Positions 18,986 to 29,901 of a stretch of 64,000 nucleotides of DNA are shown piece by piece (positions within the stretch are counted from its first letter, which is position 1; every line of letters begins with the position of its first letter). The stretch is from Mantamonas sphyraenae (lineage: Eukaryota; CRuMs; Mantamonadidae). A program made the position numbers and the translations under genes. The DNA lies in contig JAPMXV010000005.1 in the NCBI GenBank assembly GCA_026936335.1, positions 186,001-250,000 on the forward strand, written 5' to 3'. Below the pieces are notes generated by a model. The model made no database searches. It had not been told where the DNA came from and saw only the letters and a list, made by a program, of their open reading frames with translations.

Positions 18986-21900
18986 TCACAACTCCCCTCG
19001 AAGTCGTGCAAACACATCCTTGCTGCGGGTCAACGAATTCCTATCTAGTGCCGTGTTTGCACGCTGCCTCGTCGCTGGCGGCGTCTCCGTCGTCCTCCGC
19101 GACCGCGCACTCAGTGTCCCTCCTCCACTCCCATTCCGTGCCGTCACAGATAACCCTGCGCCCCCCGACGACCCTCCACCGCCCCCGCCTCCTCCTCCTC
19201 CTGTCGACCTCCCTCCGCCACTCTGCGGCGTCGTAGCACGTGCCGACCCGTTCGACGAACGTCCGCTCGCCAACGCCTCCATCCACTCTTCCTCGTCGTT
19301 CTTGTCCGTGCGTGAGCTCACAAGGCCACGTGCACTCAAGCGTGCACTCAACGACCCACGTCGTGGCTCGTCCTCTGATAGGGTGCTCAGTGTGCTCCTC
19401 TTGCTCGTTGACCCGCTGTAGTTGTTCTGTTCCTCTTCCGCCGCCGCCTCTGCCGCTGCCTTGTCCCGTGCGCTTTTCACCAATCGCTCCAACGCACTCT
19501 CTTCCTTGTACCCACCCGCACCCGCCCTATCATTCGTTGTGCTTGAACGTCGCCGTCCAAACAGCCGCGACATCGTCCCACCCAGTGTCCGCTTGCCACT
19601 GCCCGCCGGTCCCTTGTTCAACGCCTCCTTTTCTGCACTCCCTCGTCGCACCCCAATCGTCTTGCCCCTCTGCGGCGAGTACCCACTCTCCCCCGACTCC
19701 TTCTTCGTCCCACTTGTACGTCCAATCTCACTGTCGTCCCGCGACATCACACGGTGCAAAGGACGCGACGACAACCTCTCCTTGGTCTCTGTACCCACCT
19801 CACTGTCGTCTCGCGATCGCCCCGTTGACCTTCCCGTCGACACAGGCGACACCTCGGTGTGTTTGCTCGCCTTTAGCTTCGCCGCCTCCTGTGCCTTCCT
19901 CGCCTCCTCCTCCTCCTCTTCTTCTGCCAGTGCCTTTTTCATCGCCACCGCCTTCTTCCGGTCCAGCGTCGTCATTTTGGACAACTCAATGTCCGGCACC
20001 ATCGGCGGCTTCTTGCTCAGCGTGCCGTAGTTGTTCCTTGCGTGAGGCAGACGCTCCGGGTACTCTTCGTCCTCATCGTCTGTTATCGACTCGTACGATC
20101 CCAACTCGTCGTCGCTGTCGAAGCTCGACGTCGATCGTGGCGTGTCCTCCTCATCCCCATTCTCCTCGTTCTCCCTCTCCTCCACGGCCTCCAACTTTGG
20201 CACCAGCTGTGCCACACGCTTCTCCTTGCTGATCTTTGGCCGTGGCACATACATGATCCCACGGTTGCGCATAAACTCATTTGGTCCCGTGTCCCCATCA
20301 TCGTCCTTCTCATCCACCTCCCATTCATCCTGGATCACAATCGGTCCGTCGCTCTCCTCCTCCTGCCTCTTTTGCGACTCACGCAACACACGTTCCGTAC
20401 GCTCCTGCCTCGTCTCTCGTCGTGGTATGGCTGGGGCTGGCACACGTGGTCGCAACCCCGCTTCCTCACGAGACTCCACCGTCCGGCTTCGCCTGCGCTG
20501 TGCGTGTGCCCCGCGCTCCAACAAATCGTTCAGTTTGCCTCCACCCAACATCGCTGCAAGCTGTGTCTCTGCGTCTCCCCCCAGGCTGATCGTCGATCTC
20601 TTTTTGTCCATGTCCATCACCCTCTTCTTTGGATCCGCTCGCGCCGGCGCCGTCGTCGTCTCTGATTTTTCCGTCCCTGCCGCAGCCTGCTTCTTCTCCT
20701 TGTTGATCTTTGGCCGTGGCACATACATGATTCCACGGTTGCGCATAAACTCGTTTGGTCCCGTGTCCCCATCGTCGTCCTTCTCCTCCACCTCCCATTC
20801 ATCCTGGATCACAATCGGTCCGTCGCTCTCCTCTTCCTGCCTCTTTTGTGCCTCACGCAACACACGTTCTGTACGCTCCTGCCTCGTTTCACGCTTGTTC
20901 ACCAGAGGTGATCCACCAGGTGGTGGTGCTGGTGCCTTGCGCCGCGGTCGGTTTGGCACATCCTGCGACTCAGACTCGTCCTCCTCCAACCCTGCCTCCA
21001 AATCCTCTCCATCTTCCTCATCCTTCTTCCCTGTCTTGTTTGACCCGCCCAGCTGCGCCACACGCTTGTCCTTGCTCAGCTTCGGCCGTGGCACATACAT
21101 GATTCCACGGTTGCGCATAAACTCATTCGGTCCTTCCTCTCCATCATCGTCCTTCTCATCCACCTCCCATTCATCCTGGATCACAATCGGTCCGTCACTC
21201 TCCTCCTCCTGCCTCTTTTGCGCCTCACGCAACACACGCTCCGTGCGCTCCTGCCTCGTCTCTCTGCGTGCTGGCTCCCCACCCTGCTTCTTCTCCTTGT
21301 TGATCTTTGGCCGTGGCACATACATGATTCCACGGTTGCGCATAAACTCATTTGGTCCCGCGTCCCCATCATCGTCCTTCTCCTCCACCTCCCATTCATC
21401 CTGGATCACAATCGGTCCGTCGCTCTCCTCCTCCTGCCTCTTTTGCGACTCACGCAACACACGTTCTGTACGCTCCTGCCTCGTCTCCTTGCTCCTTCCC
21501 TTCTTGTTCCTCAGGTTAGGCTTGGGTGCTGCTGACGACGCCCTGCCCCGCTGCAGCATGGACATCTCCAGGTGGGGTGCAGGCGACAGAAAGTCGCTCT
21601 TGGACCCGCGCGTCCCACCCTGGCTCTGCCCACCCCCCTGGCCCTCCCCATCGCCACCAGAGTCTTCCATCGATGCACGTGCTCCCTCTGTGTGCACGTC
21701 TGCCTTTGCCTTTTTCTTGGCTTCCTGCGACAGCGACTGCATCAACGACTTTGCTCCTCCCTTGTTCCTCCCTGCTGCACTGCGGTTCAGTGTGCCCCTG
21801 CCCATCCCCAATCCCGTCAACTCCAGCTTCGGCACATCCGACGGCGACCCGCTCCCGCTCCTGCCGCCGCCGCCGCTGCCCGTCGACGCCTCGTCTCCAG

Positions 21901-24900
21901 GCAACCCCCGTGTCGGTGTGCTCATGCGTGCATCTGCCACACCCTCGCTGATGTCCACTCCAATCGATCCAAGCTCCTGAATCTTGCTGATTGCCCCTCC
22001 CAGCAGTTTCTTGTACCGTGCGTTGTTCTTGGGATAAAACTTGGCTGTAAACTCCAGCACATCGCTAAAGTGGCTCTTGTCAATCAGTTCCACACGCATG
22101 GCATGCATGTTCTTGGCCAGCTTCCGCACTTTCAGTGCCACCTCGTGTGTCTGGTCCACCAGCACATTGCCCTCATTCCGCACCTTGATCAGCTGTTTCG
22201 TCGCCTCGTCCCCACGCGACTCCATGCTCTTGCCATACCGCTGCACCACCTGCATGATCTCCTTGATCCGTCCCTTGTGTCCATACAGCTCCGACGCTGC
22301 CTGGCTCAATTTTTGCGCACGTGCCTTGCAATTGTGTGCGTGCCTTCCCATCTTTCCGCTTGACTGCTCCATCACCTCCAACAGATTCGCCACAGTGTCC
22401 ATCACATCCCGCAGCATCTCCTTGTTCTCCTTTTCCATCGGCTTCTTGAAATTGAATGTTTCCAACCGTGCGTCCAGGTCTGCCAGCTCCCCGCGCGCCA
22501 CACTCTCCAACGCCTCGCTCAACGGTCCCGCAAACTTGCTGTGCGACGAAAACGAGCCCAGCACACTCTCCAGGTCGTTCATGATGGTTGTTCGTTCCAC
22601 CTGCACCGCTTCGTACTGTGTAAACACCTCGTTGAGCACCTTGGCAAGACCTCGCCTGCGTTCCTCCAACGCCTCCTGCCATGCCTCCACCTCCCGCTTG
22701 ACGTTGCCTGCGCGTTGCAACAGACCACGCACATTGCTCGACTCCAGTTGTACCACCAGCTGCTTCAGGTTTTCGTGGTTGTCCACACACGTCTGCATGG
22801 ACGCGTCTGCCAGGGTCAACTCGTTCTGCACGCGCTTCACCGCCTCCCGAAACAGGCCTTGCGTGCGCGAACGGATCTCTGTAAACTTGCGTGCCACAAT
22901 GGACACCTCCTGTTGTGTCGAGGGCATCACTCCCTGCAACACCGCCCAGCAGTTGCACACGTCGTCGATCTCCAGATACAATTCGGACAATTCCGCGCTC
23001 AGCACGGCCCCTGCCGTCCTGTTCTCCCTCTGGAACGTCTCCAGCGTGCCCACATTGCTAATGATTTGCTGCGAGTGCTCACGCAGATTCATCGACGCCG
23101 TCTCCAGCTGATGGATCACCTTGTTGCACTCGATCAGCGTCGTCGCCGTCCCAGCGTTGGTCACCTTCATGTGCACCTGCATCGTGCTCTCCGACGACGC
23201 CTGCAACGCCCTCCCCGCACGCATGATCTCCTCCAGTCGTTCGTACGTCTCTGTCGTAAACTCCTGTCCAAACGCCTCCACCATGGCCACCAACTCGTCG
23301 TACTCGCCGGCAATCACCTCGGTACTCTCAAACAGTTCGTTCACCTCCTCCACACTCACCTGCGGCCGAGGTGTCGCTCCCGTCGACGTACCACCACTCA
23401 GCGTGCCCCGGGTGTCGACGACCCATTGCCACCCGTGCTGTTGCCCGACCCAACAGCGGCTCTGCAGGCGGCACATACGCCTTGTTCAACTTGCGCAGAC
23501 CCACCACCGCCGCCAGGTTGTGAAATTCCTTGGGCAGTTGCATGCTCAGGCGCATTGACTCCATCAGATCCTCAAGGGTCGTCTTGCCCGTCTCCAGCGA
23601 CTTTGCCGTTTCCGTCATGCTTGGCACCACCTGCAACAGATCTGCACGCACAGCCACAAGCCGTGTCTTGACCATTCCCACCTGGTCTGGAAACTCTCGC
23701 TTCTTCTTGGTGCCCAACAGGGTCTGTGTGGTCGACACGACGTCCTTCAACACAGGCAGCTGCTCGTCCACCACACTCTGCTGGCTGCCCAGCTTGTCCA
23801 TCAGCTCCAACGAGTCCGAACGCACCTGTACAAGTGTCTCGCACACAATCTTGTTGCGCTTTCGTCCCCCGTCCAACCATTGCAGCAGTTGCTGCATGTT
23901 TCGCTGTGCAAAATCCCTAAACTTGGCCTGTGCCGTCAGTGCCGTCTCCACCAGTTGGTAATTGGCTGCCGCACGTGTCTTGAGCTCATCCACACGTTCC
24001 GCCTCCATCCCACTCTCCAGAGCATCCCACGCATCCGCAAACGCAGACACATCCAACATGTTCTGCTTCAACGCTCCCGTCAGCTCGGAGTGTGCCTGTG
24101 TGTGTGCCTCCTCCGCCACACGCATCATATCCAACAGACTCCGTTCCACCTCGTCCAACCTCACCGTCAGCGTCTCCAGAAGTTCCTCCACCGCCTTCCA
24201 CGCCTCGTCCACCGTCTCCTCCACCTCCTGTCGCGTCTCTGGATCCACTTCGATTGTCAACAGCTCCATCCCATCCTCCTCCAATTCCTCCAGATCATTC
24301 ACAGACACCAACGAGTCCAACGAATTGCGCAGCGGCTTGTCCACATGCTCCGCAAACCGTTTGGCAAACGATCCTGGTCGAAGATGCGCCACCTCTGCCC
24401 CCGTTTCCTCCTCTGCTGGCCCTGACTCGCCATCCCGTGCCCTCTTTCCATCTTCCCTGTTGTTCTTTGTGTCTGTGCTTCCCTCTTGCCTCCTCTTCTG
24501 CTCCAATTCCACCTCCTCAGCCGCAAGTCTCATCAATTCCGCCTGATCATCCACCCCGCTGTCCCTGCTTGCCGATCCTCGGTACGATGGTGTGTGGATG
24601 GAACTGTCGCGACGGTCGTCCACAAACGCCTCTGCCCCGTCTGGCCGACCCATGAGCACACCCACACCCACACCGGATGTGGTTTGCGGCGGCGATTGCG
24701 AACTCGACAACCCACCGGGCGACGATGACGTCGAACTGTCTGTGCTTGTCGACGATGCAAACGAACGAAACGTCCCATGTGTGGCTGTGTTGGCGCGTGA
24801 GCCACCCACCCCGTAGGTGCCGCTACCGGGCCGCCCGGAATTCTTTTCCGGTGTGCTTGCAAGCGACCCAGAGCTTCCATACCGCTGCTCCTGGCTGTCC

Positions 24901-25619
24901 CCTCGATGAAACCCTCTGTCCAGCCCCGGGCCCTTTGTACTGTATCCCGCCCCTCCTCCTCCTCCTCCACTCCGCTGGTTTGCTTCCAGCATCACGTGCA
25001 GCCGCTGCAGCTCCCGTGCTTGCTCGTCCAGCCGCGCCAAAATAGGCCCCAGAGTGCCACTATTTCCGCCCCTGGAGCGTCCATGGCTTCTTCCACGGCT
25101 ACCTCCATAGCTGCTTCCACTGCTTGCGTTCGACCCTTGTCCATCGCTATCGTCGTCGCTGTCCGCTGGGCCCACTCCGTTGCGGATTTGCGCTTTCAAG
25201 CTCGTGTTGATGTCTTCGCTCAGCTTCAGTTGTTCCCGCAGCTTGGCTTCGCGTGCCTCGCTCCGGATGGCCTCGGGGTCCTCTGCATACGACGATCGAT
25301 AGTGGTTTGATGCCACCAGATGTTTCTTGAAGCACAGGTCACATGTGCACGTCAGCGGGTGGTCCAACGAGTGTTGCTTGGCCAGGTACGCCAACGCGTC
25401 CTTCGGCGCCTCTTTCGCCTCCTCCACACGCTCCTTCAGTGTGCGCAGACGTTCCAAAAGGTACGAAAACTTTTCTCCGCGCAAGTCCATCTCCCGCTGC
25501 GACTCACGCAGCCGTTCGTGAAGCACCGTGAGTGTGGTGTCCGTTTGTTTGATGTCCGCCATGTAGTCTGCCATCAGCGCCGCAAACCGGTCGCCCAGTT
25601 CACGATCACCCGATGCCAT
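18986..25619 (-). CDS. Very large coiled-coil protein with four 68-residue repeats
   Basis: I do not recognise the family. The upstream part starts MASGDRELGDRF (25619) and runs in one frame to about 23460; the downstream part continues in another frame from about 23440 to the stop at 18986. The join is either a 73-nt intron (donor GTGGCA, acceptor CCGCAG, no pyrimidine tract) or one or two lost bases in a GC-rich Ser/Gly linker. Together they make about 2200 residues. The N-terminus has a Cys motif (CTCDLCFKKH) and coiled coil. The middle is helical (about residues 740-1160), with charged heptads and no membrane segments. Then come Gly/Ser linkers, four copies of a 68-residue unit, and a Ser/Gly/Glu-rich tail. 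The length and coiled coil suggest a cytoskeletal or centrosomal scaffold. It is tail-to-tail with SEC61 (85 bp) and head-to-head with the surface protein at 25923. Confidence 0.7.
20217..21489 (-). repeat. Four near-identical copies of a 68-residue coding repeat
   Basis: Units lie at about 21287-21489, 21063-21267, 20691-20896 and 20217-20421. Each begins RETRQERTERVLRE, passes through SDGPIVIQDEWEV-EKDDDG and GPNEFMRNRGIMYVPRPK, and ends in a Lys-rich segment. Only a few residues differ (A/S, E/D, D/E, I/L), and the DNA is also nearly identical. Linkers between the units differ completely in length and composition (7 to about 170 residues). Confidence 0.9.
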
Positions 25620-25922
25620 GGCTTCTATATGTCCTTTGTATAAATATGCACCCGTGCGTCGCCTGCTCTTGGATCGATGTGCAACAGAGAAGAGAGAACA
25701 CACCGGGTCCGTTTTTTGGTTCACCGTTCGCACGTGCTTCCATCCCTCACTGACACGTTGACTCTTTGGGACTGTCTGGAATGCCTCATTCCATCCATCA
25801 AACCATGTGCATTGCACCACCAGTCCACAGGAATGCTTCTTGGTCAAATGCCCACTTGCCAAACACCACGGCCCCCTACATGGTCCAATCCATCCCCGTC
25901 ACCCACACCAATATTCTTCTGC
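25620..25922. other. Divergent intergenic region with a TATA-like motif
   Basis: A 303-bp gap between the coiled-coil gene (-) and the surface-protein gene (+). TATAAATA at 25639-25646 is the only clear TATA-like site. It reads in the + direction 277 nt before the + ATG, and as TATTTATA only 20 nt before the minus-strand ATG, so which gene uses it is unclear. The + reading frame is open through most of the gap but looks non-coding. Confidence 0.45.
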
Positions 25923-28900
25923 ATGTCTATTCGTGGTTTTTGGCTCATTGCAAGTGTGGCGTGTCTTGTCATGGTCACTGGCACCCGTGTGGGGCCGGCA
26001 AACTTGCAAGCACCCACACACACACACGCGGAGACACACGCCTCACAACAACCCATCCCATCCTCATCTCTACTCTTGGGCACAACCAATCCCCAGGTCA
26101 CACGCGTGTCCCCTCGTTCTGTCGACCGGGAGGGTGGTTTTCTCCAAATCCACGGGTCTGCGTTGTCGGACGGCGGGTCCACAGCGCAGAGTCTGGTGCG
26201 CCTGGAGTTGCGAGACACACAGAATGTGGTGCGCATTGTGCAAGAAGGCAATTGCAAGGTGTTGGACAGCGACACGGTGCAGTGCGCCTTCTCCAGGCTG
26301 CCGTCCACGGGAGAGGCAAAAATCGCGTACTCGAAGGATGGCGGACTGACCTTCTGGAGCACGCAGCCCACAGCTGCCACCGTGGTTGTGGTCAACAACC
26401 GCTCTCCGTTCTGTACCAACAAGCAGGAACTGGATGTCTCCAAGCAGTTGCGTGAAGAGCGTGGCGAGCCATTCTATTTGCCGAGTTTGCTGTCCACAGG
26501 GGACATGAACATCAGCGCGCACAGCCCCTGGGACGCCGGTGTGCACGACACTGGCGTACAGGACATCCAAAACGGAGAGGTGTGCTGTTTGTCCGCCTCA
26601 CGCAACATCAGTCGGTGTGGGATCTTTCTGGATGCCTTGCAGGACAACATCATCACTGTGAGCAACACCAGTGCGTCGCCCGTGTATGCGGTGCAGGCTG
26701 TGGTGGCTTGGTCCAAACCTTGTCGATCCACACCCTCCTCCTACGACTTTGAGGTGCGTCAACACGATGGGCAGTGGAAACCGCTCATCACGCGACGCCT
26801 GTGCAGTGTCATCAATGGCGACCAGTCCAGGTATACCATCTGTGTGGACATGTTTGATCCCGTGGTTTTGTTTCACTTTCGCATGGTGGTGCGCAACAAC
26901 TCCCTGACCGCGTTGGCGCAGAAGCAGGACGCACCCATCCTTCGTCTGGTGGAGTTTGAACTGCGAGGCGTGCCTGTTCTTCGTCCGTTCACCGTCTCCC
27001 TGTCCTTCTGTCCACCCCACTACAACAACATCACGCACAGCAACTCCCACACCCAGCTCCCCTGTCTCCTGGCCCAGCTGCAAAGTGTCACGGGCCAGTC
27101 CCTTGCCCAGGCTGGTGTCTGGGTCCGAATGACCTGCCGTGGCATGTCCCACTCGCTGCCTACAGACTCGCGTGGCATTGCCAACTTCACTGGCACCGAT
27201 GTGGGTGGCCACCTGCGCGCAGGACCCGTCGACGTCGCTGTCGACTTGGATCCACGCAACGCCGTCAACATGAGCACCCCTGTGCCTGCGGTCCACACAA
27301 GCGTGACTGTGGTACCGGGCGTGGCTGTGAGTGCCCGCGTGCAGGTCATTGAACTTGCCTCTGCAGCAGGCAGCGGCGACAACATCACCGTGTCGCACAT
27401 CCAGACTCGTGTGGCCGCCAACGTCCAGCTTGGCGAACGCTACGTGGTCAAAGTGACCCTGTTGGACCATGGGGGCAACTCGGTGGGAACCCATGACAGT
27501 GTTCCATCACGCAAGGTCACTATTGTCCTCACAGCTGCCCCGCCGTCCTCCTCCCCGCAACAACCGCTTCTGGTGGGCAGTGCCCCCACCCACGGCGGGG
27601 AGGTTGAAGTGACCAACATGCACCTCCATCTGCCTTCGGTGGGTGCCCACATCCTGCACATCACTGTGCAAGGACTCGACCAAGCACACCTGGACATTCC
27701 CCTCACGGTGACCCCGGGCGTGCCAACACGTGTCCTCCTCGAGAACCCCACTGTGTTTCGTGACTTTGACGCACGTGTGCTCCCTTCCTTTGACGTGTCC
27801 CTCGAAGACCCAGGCGCAAACCCCATCCAGTGTCTTGATCTGGGACCTCACGTGCATGCCAAGGGCTCCCTTGTCTTTGACAACTCAGCACGTGTGCCAA
27901 TCACCCTCGCTGCCACCCATGGAGGCGTTCGATGCGTCATCTCCCTTCAACGTGACACCAAGGTGGCTGCAGACGACCTGCGGCAACAGGCGTCCTACAC
28001 CGTGCAGCTGGTCCTCGATGTAGAGGACAACACCGGCACCACACACACGGTGCGCACTCTGTTTCCCGCCCATACCATCGATTGCTCCGTGGCATATGGG
28101 GGCAACGACCTCTTTGTGGCCGTCAACAGCACAGAGAACCACGGATGTGCGTGTGCCCCAGGCAACTTCTTTGCCGACAACCGCTGCCAGCTCTGTCCCG
28201 TCGACGAGTTCAAAGACGAGGCCTCTCTCGTGTCCCGCTGTATCCCATGTCCCTATGGCTCCACACAGGGGCTCAAGGGGGTCAAGAGCAACACTGGATG
28301 CAAGTGCGACTCGGATCAGTTCCTCTCTGACCGCCGATGCAAACCCTGCCCCCCCAACTTTGTTTGCAACGGCCTGCGCTTTGAAGCCAAGGCCGGCTAC
28401 TACCCAAGTGACATCCATGCCAACGTCTCCTATCCCTGTCCACAGGCAACCGCATGCCTGCAGGGAGGGGGCTGCAGCACAGGCCACCAGGGTGTGCTGT
28501 GCAGCAGCTGTTCCCATGGCTTCGGTCAGTCGGGTTTCGATTGCCTGCCCTGTGGTGACCAGGGATGGAATGTGGCCATTGTGGTGCTCAGTGCTCTCGC
28601 TGCCGTGGTTGTCCTCGTCCTCTTTGTGCGCGTGTACCTGGAACCCACAAAGGCGTCCACGGCAAGCACTGTCGACGATGGGTTCTGGCGTGCTGACCCT
28701 GTCTTGGTCGTCAAACTGGCCTTGAATCACCTCCAGGCCCTAAGCGTCCTCTCTGCGCTTCGTGTGCGTTGGTCCGATTCTGCAAACAGCCTCTTTGCCA
28801 TCAGCGAAACCGCAAACGTGTCGGTCGGTCCCTTTCTGCCCTTCAACTGTGCCTTCAACAATCCCACCGTTGTCGATCGCTTCTTCTCGTACATCGGCCT

Positions 28901-29834
28901 GCCTGCTGGCTCCATCCTCATAGCCATGGTCACCACCCTGGTCCGACGCTTGAGGCGTGGCGATGGCATGACCCTGCACAAGGCCTGGCGCCTCATGTAC
29001 GAACGTCTCATGCCTGTCGTCCGCATTGTCATCTTTCTCATCCATCTCACCGTTCTGCGATCCGCCCTCGATGTCCTCACAGGCTGCAGGCAATTCGGCA
29101 CCCAGCGTGTCCTCCAGGCAGACACACGCCTCCACTGCGACAACCCAGACTTTCAGGTGCAGCAAGTCTTTGTGGGCATCTTTGCATTCATCGCATGCAT
29201 TGTCTCTCCCCTCTGGGTCCTCTACTCCCTCAACAGACTCGGGCACAAAGGCATGCTCGGTGATCAGGAGGTCTGGAACGGATACCACTTCTTCTACGAG
29301 TCATACCTGGTCCATCGCTACTGGTACGACTGGGTGATCCTCGCGCGCAAGAGTGCCCTCGTGTTTGTGGCGGTTACCATTTCCGAGGCGCCTCTTGTGC
29401 AGCTGTACGCAGGCTCCACCGTCATGCTCATCTCCCTGGTGGTCCAACAGTGGCTCTCTCCGTTTCGCTATTGGGTCCTCACGGTCATCGAGAACCTCAG
29501 TCTCATGGTTGTGCTGGCTTCCATGCAAACGTGTATGCTCGTGGTTGAGAGTGGCCCTGAATCCTGGCAGAACCAGCTTGCCTCGATCATTCTCATCACC
29601 CTCAATGCCCTCTTTATGGTCGTGGTCACAGTGATGGCCATTGTCCTTGGCGTGCGTCAGCTGCGCGACTACGCTGCCACCTACATGGACCAACGCCGTG
29701 CCAAGGAGCTCTCTGAACTCGCACGTGGCGATGCAACAGAGAGCGAACGTGAGGTTAGCAGCCAATGGGATAGGCTGGGAGGTGACTTTAGCCGCAGCTC
29801 ACGCATGAGGCTGTTGGACGGCAACGAGCGATGA
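25923..29834 (+). CDS. IPT/Cys-rich multi-pass surface protein, smaller relative of the gene at 6202
   Basis: A single-exon gene of 1303 residues. The in-frame ATG at 25923 was chosen because it starts a signal peptide (MSIRGFWLIASVACLVMV). Order: IPT/TIG domain (about 55-145, VTRVSPRSVDREGGFLQIHG); a Cys-containing domain like that of the giant protein (about 150-345, ending LVEFELRG); Ig-like segments (to about 720); ephrin-receptor/GCC2-GCC3 Cys repeats (about 735-875, with CRLCP/CSSCS and CLPCGD patterns); then eight or nine membrane helices (about 880-1245) and a short basic tail. Compared with the giant protein it lacks LamG and most Ig repeats but keeps the same CGD-to-first-helix junction, so they are diverged paralogues. 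Location is probably the plasma membrane; function is unknown. It has no frame breaks, unlike its relative. It is followed after 67 bp by the aldo-keto reductase on the same strand. Confidence 0.82.
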   Translation: MSIRGFWLIASVACLVMVTGTRVGPANLQAPTHTHAETHASQQPIPSSSLLLGTTNPQVTRVSPRSVDREGGFLQIHGSALSDGGSTAQSLVRLELRDTQNVVRIVQEGNCKVLDSDTVQCAFSRLPSTGEAKIAYSKDGGLTFWSTQPTAATVVVVNNRSPFCTNKQELDVSKQLREERGEPFYLPSLLSTGDMNISAHSPWDAGVHDTGVQDIQNGEVCCLSASRNISRCGIFLDALQDNIITVSNTSASPVYAVQAVVAWSKPCRSTPSSYDFEVRQHDGQWKPLITRRLCSVINGDQSRYTICVDMFDPVVLFHFRMVVRNNSLTALAQKQDAPILRLVEFELRGVPVLRPFTVSLSFCPPHYNNITHSNSHTQLPCLLAQLQSVTGQSLAQAGVWVRMTCRGMSHSLPTDSRGIANFTGTDVGGHLRAGPVDVAVDLDPRNAVNMSTPVPAVHTSVTVVPGVAVSARVQVIELASAAGSGDNITVSHIQTRVAANVQLGERYVVKVTLLDHGGNSVGTHDSVPSRKVTIVLTAAPPSSSPQQPLLVGSAPTHGGEVEVTNMHLHLPSVGAHILHITVQGLDQAHLDIPLTVTPGVPTRVLLENPTVFRDFDARVLPSFDVSLEDPGANPIQCLDLGPHVHAKGSLVFDNSARVPITLAATHGGVRCVISLQRDTKVAADDLRQQASYTVQLVLDVEDNTGTTHTVRTLFPAHTIDCSVAYGGNDLFVAVNSTENHGCACAPGNFFADNRCQLCPVDEFKDEASLVSRCIPCPYGSTQGLKGVKSNTGCKCDSDQFLSDRRCKPCPPNFVCNGLRFEAKAGYYPSDIHANVSYPCPQATACLQGGGCSTGHQGVLCSSCSHGFGQSGFDCLPCGDQGWNVAIVVLSALAAVVVLVLFVRVYLEPTKASTASTVDDGFWRADPVLVVKLALNHLQALSVLSALRVRWSDSANSLFAISETANVSVGPFLPFNCAFNNPTVVDRFFSYIGLPAGSILIAMVTTLVRRLRRGDGMTLHKAWRLMYERLMPVVRIVIFLIHLTVLRSALDVLTGCRQFGTQRVLQADTRLHCDNPDFQVQQVFVGIFAFIACIVSPLWVLYSLNRLGHKGMLGDQEVWNGYHFFYESYLVHRYWYDWVILARKSALVFVAVTISEAPLVQLYAGSTVMLISLVVQQWLSPFRYWVLTVIENLSLMVVLASMQTCMLVVESGPESWQNQLASIILITLNALFMVVVTVMAIVLGVRQLRDYAATYMDQRRAKELSELARGDATESEREVSSQWDRLGGDFSRSSRMRLLDGNER

Positions 29835-29901
29835 GGCAGGCCAGGCGCCCAACCCGCGATCCTTGCCACCTCAACTCGAGTCAGCACAAGGAAATCCCAC
29901 A

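Noticed and set aside
20142-21980. 612-residue open frame on the + strand, Ser/Pro/Leu-rich
   Set aside because: It is the antisense of the four coding repeats of the minus-strand coiled-coil gene; its repetitive Ser-rich translation simply mirrors that repeat.
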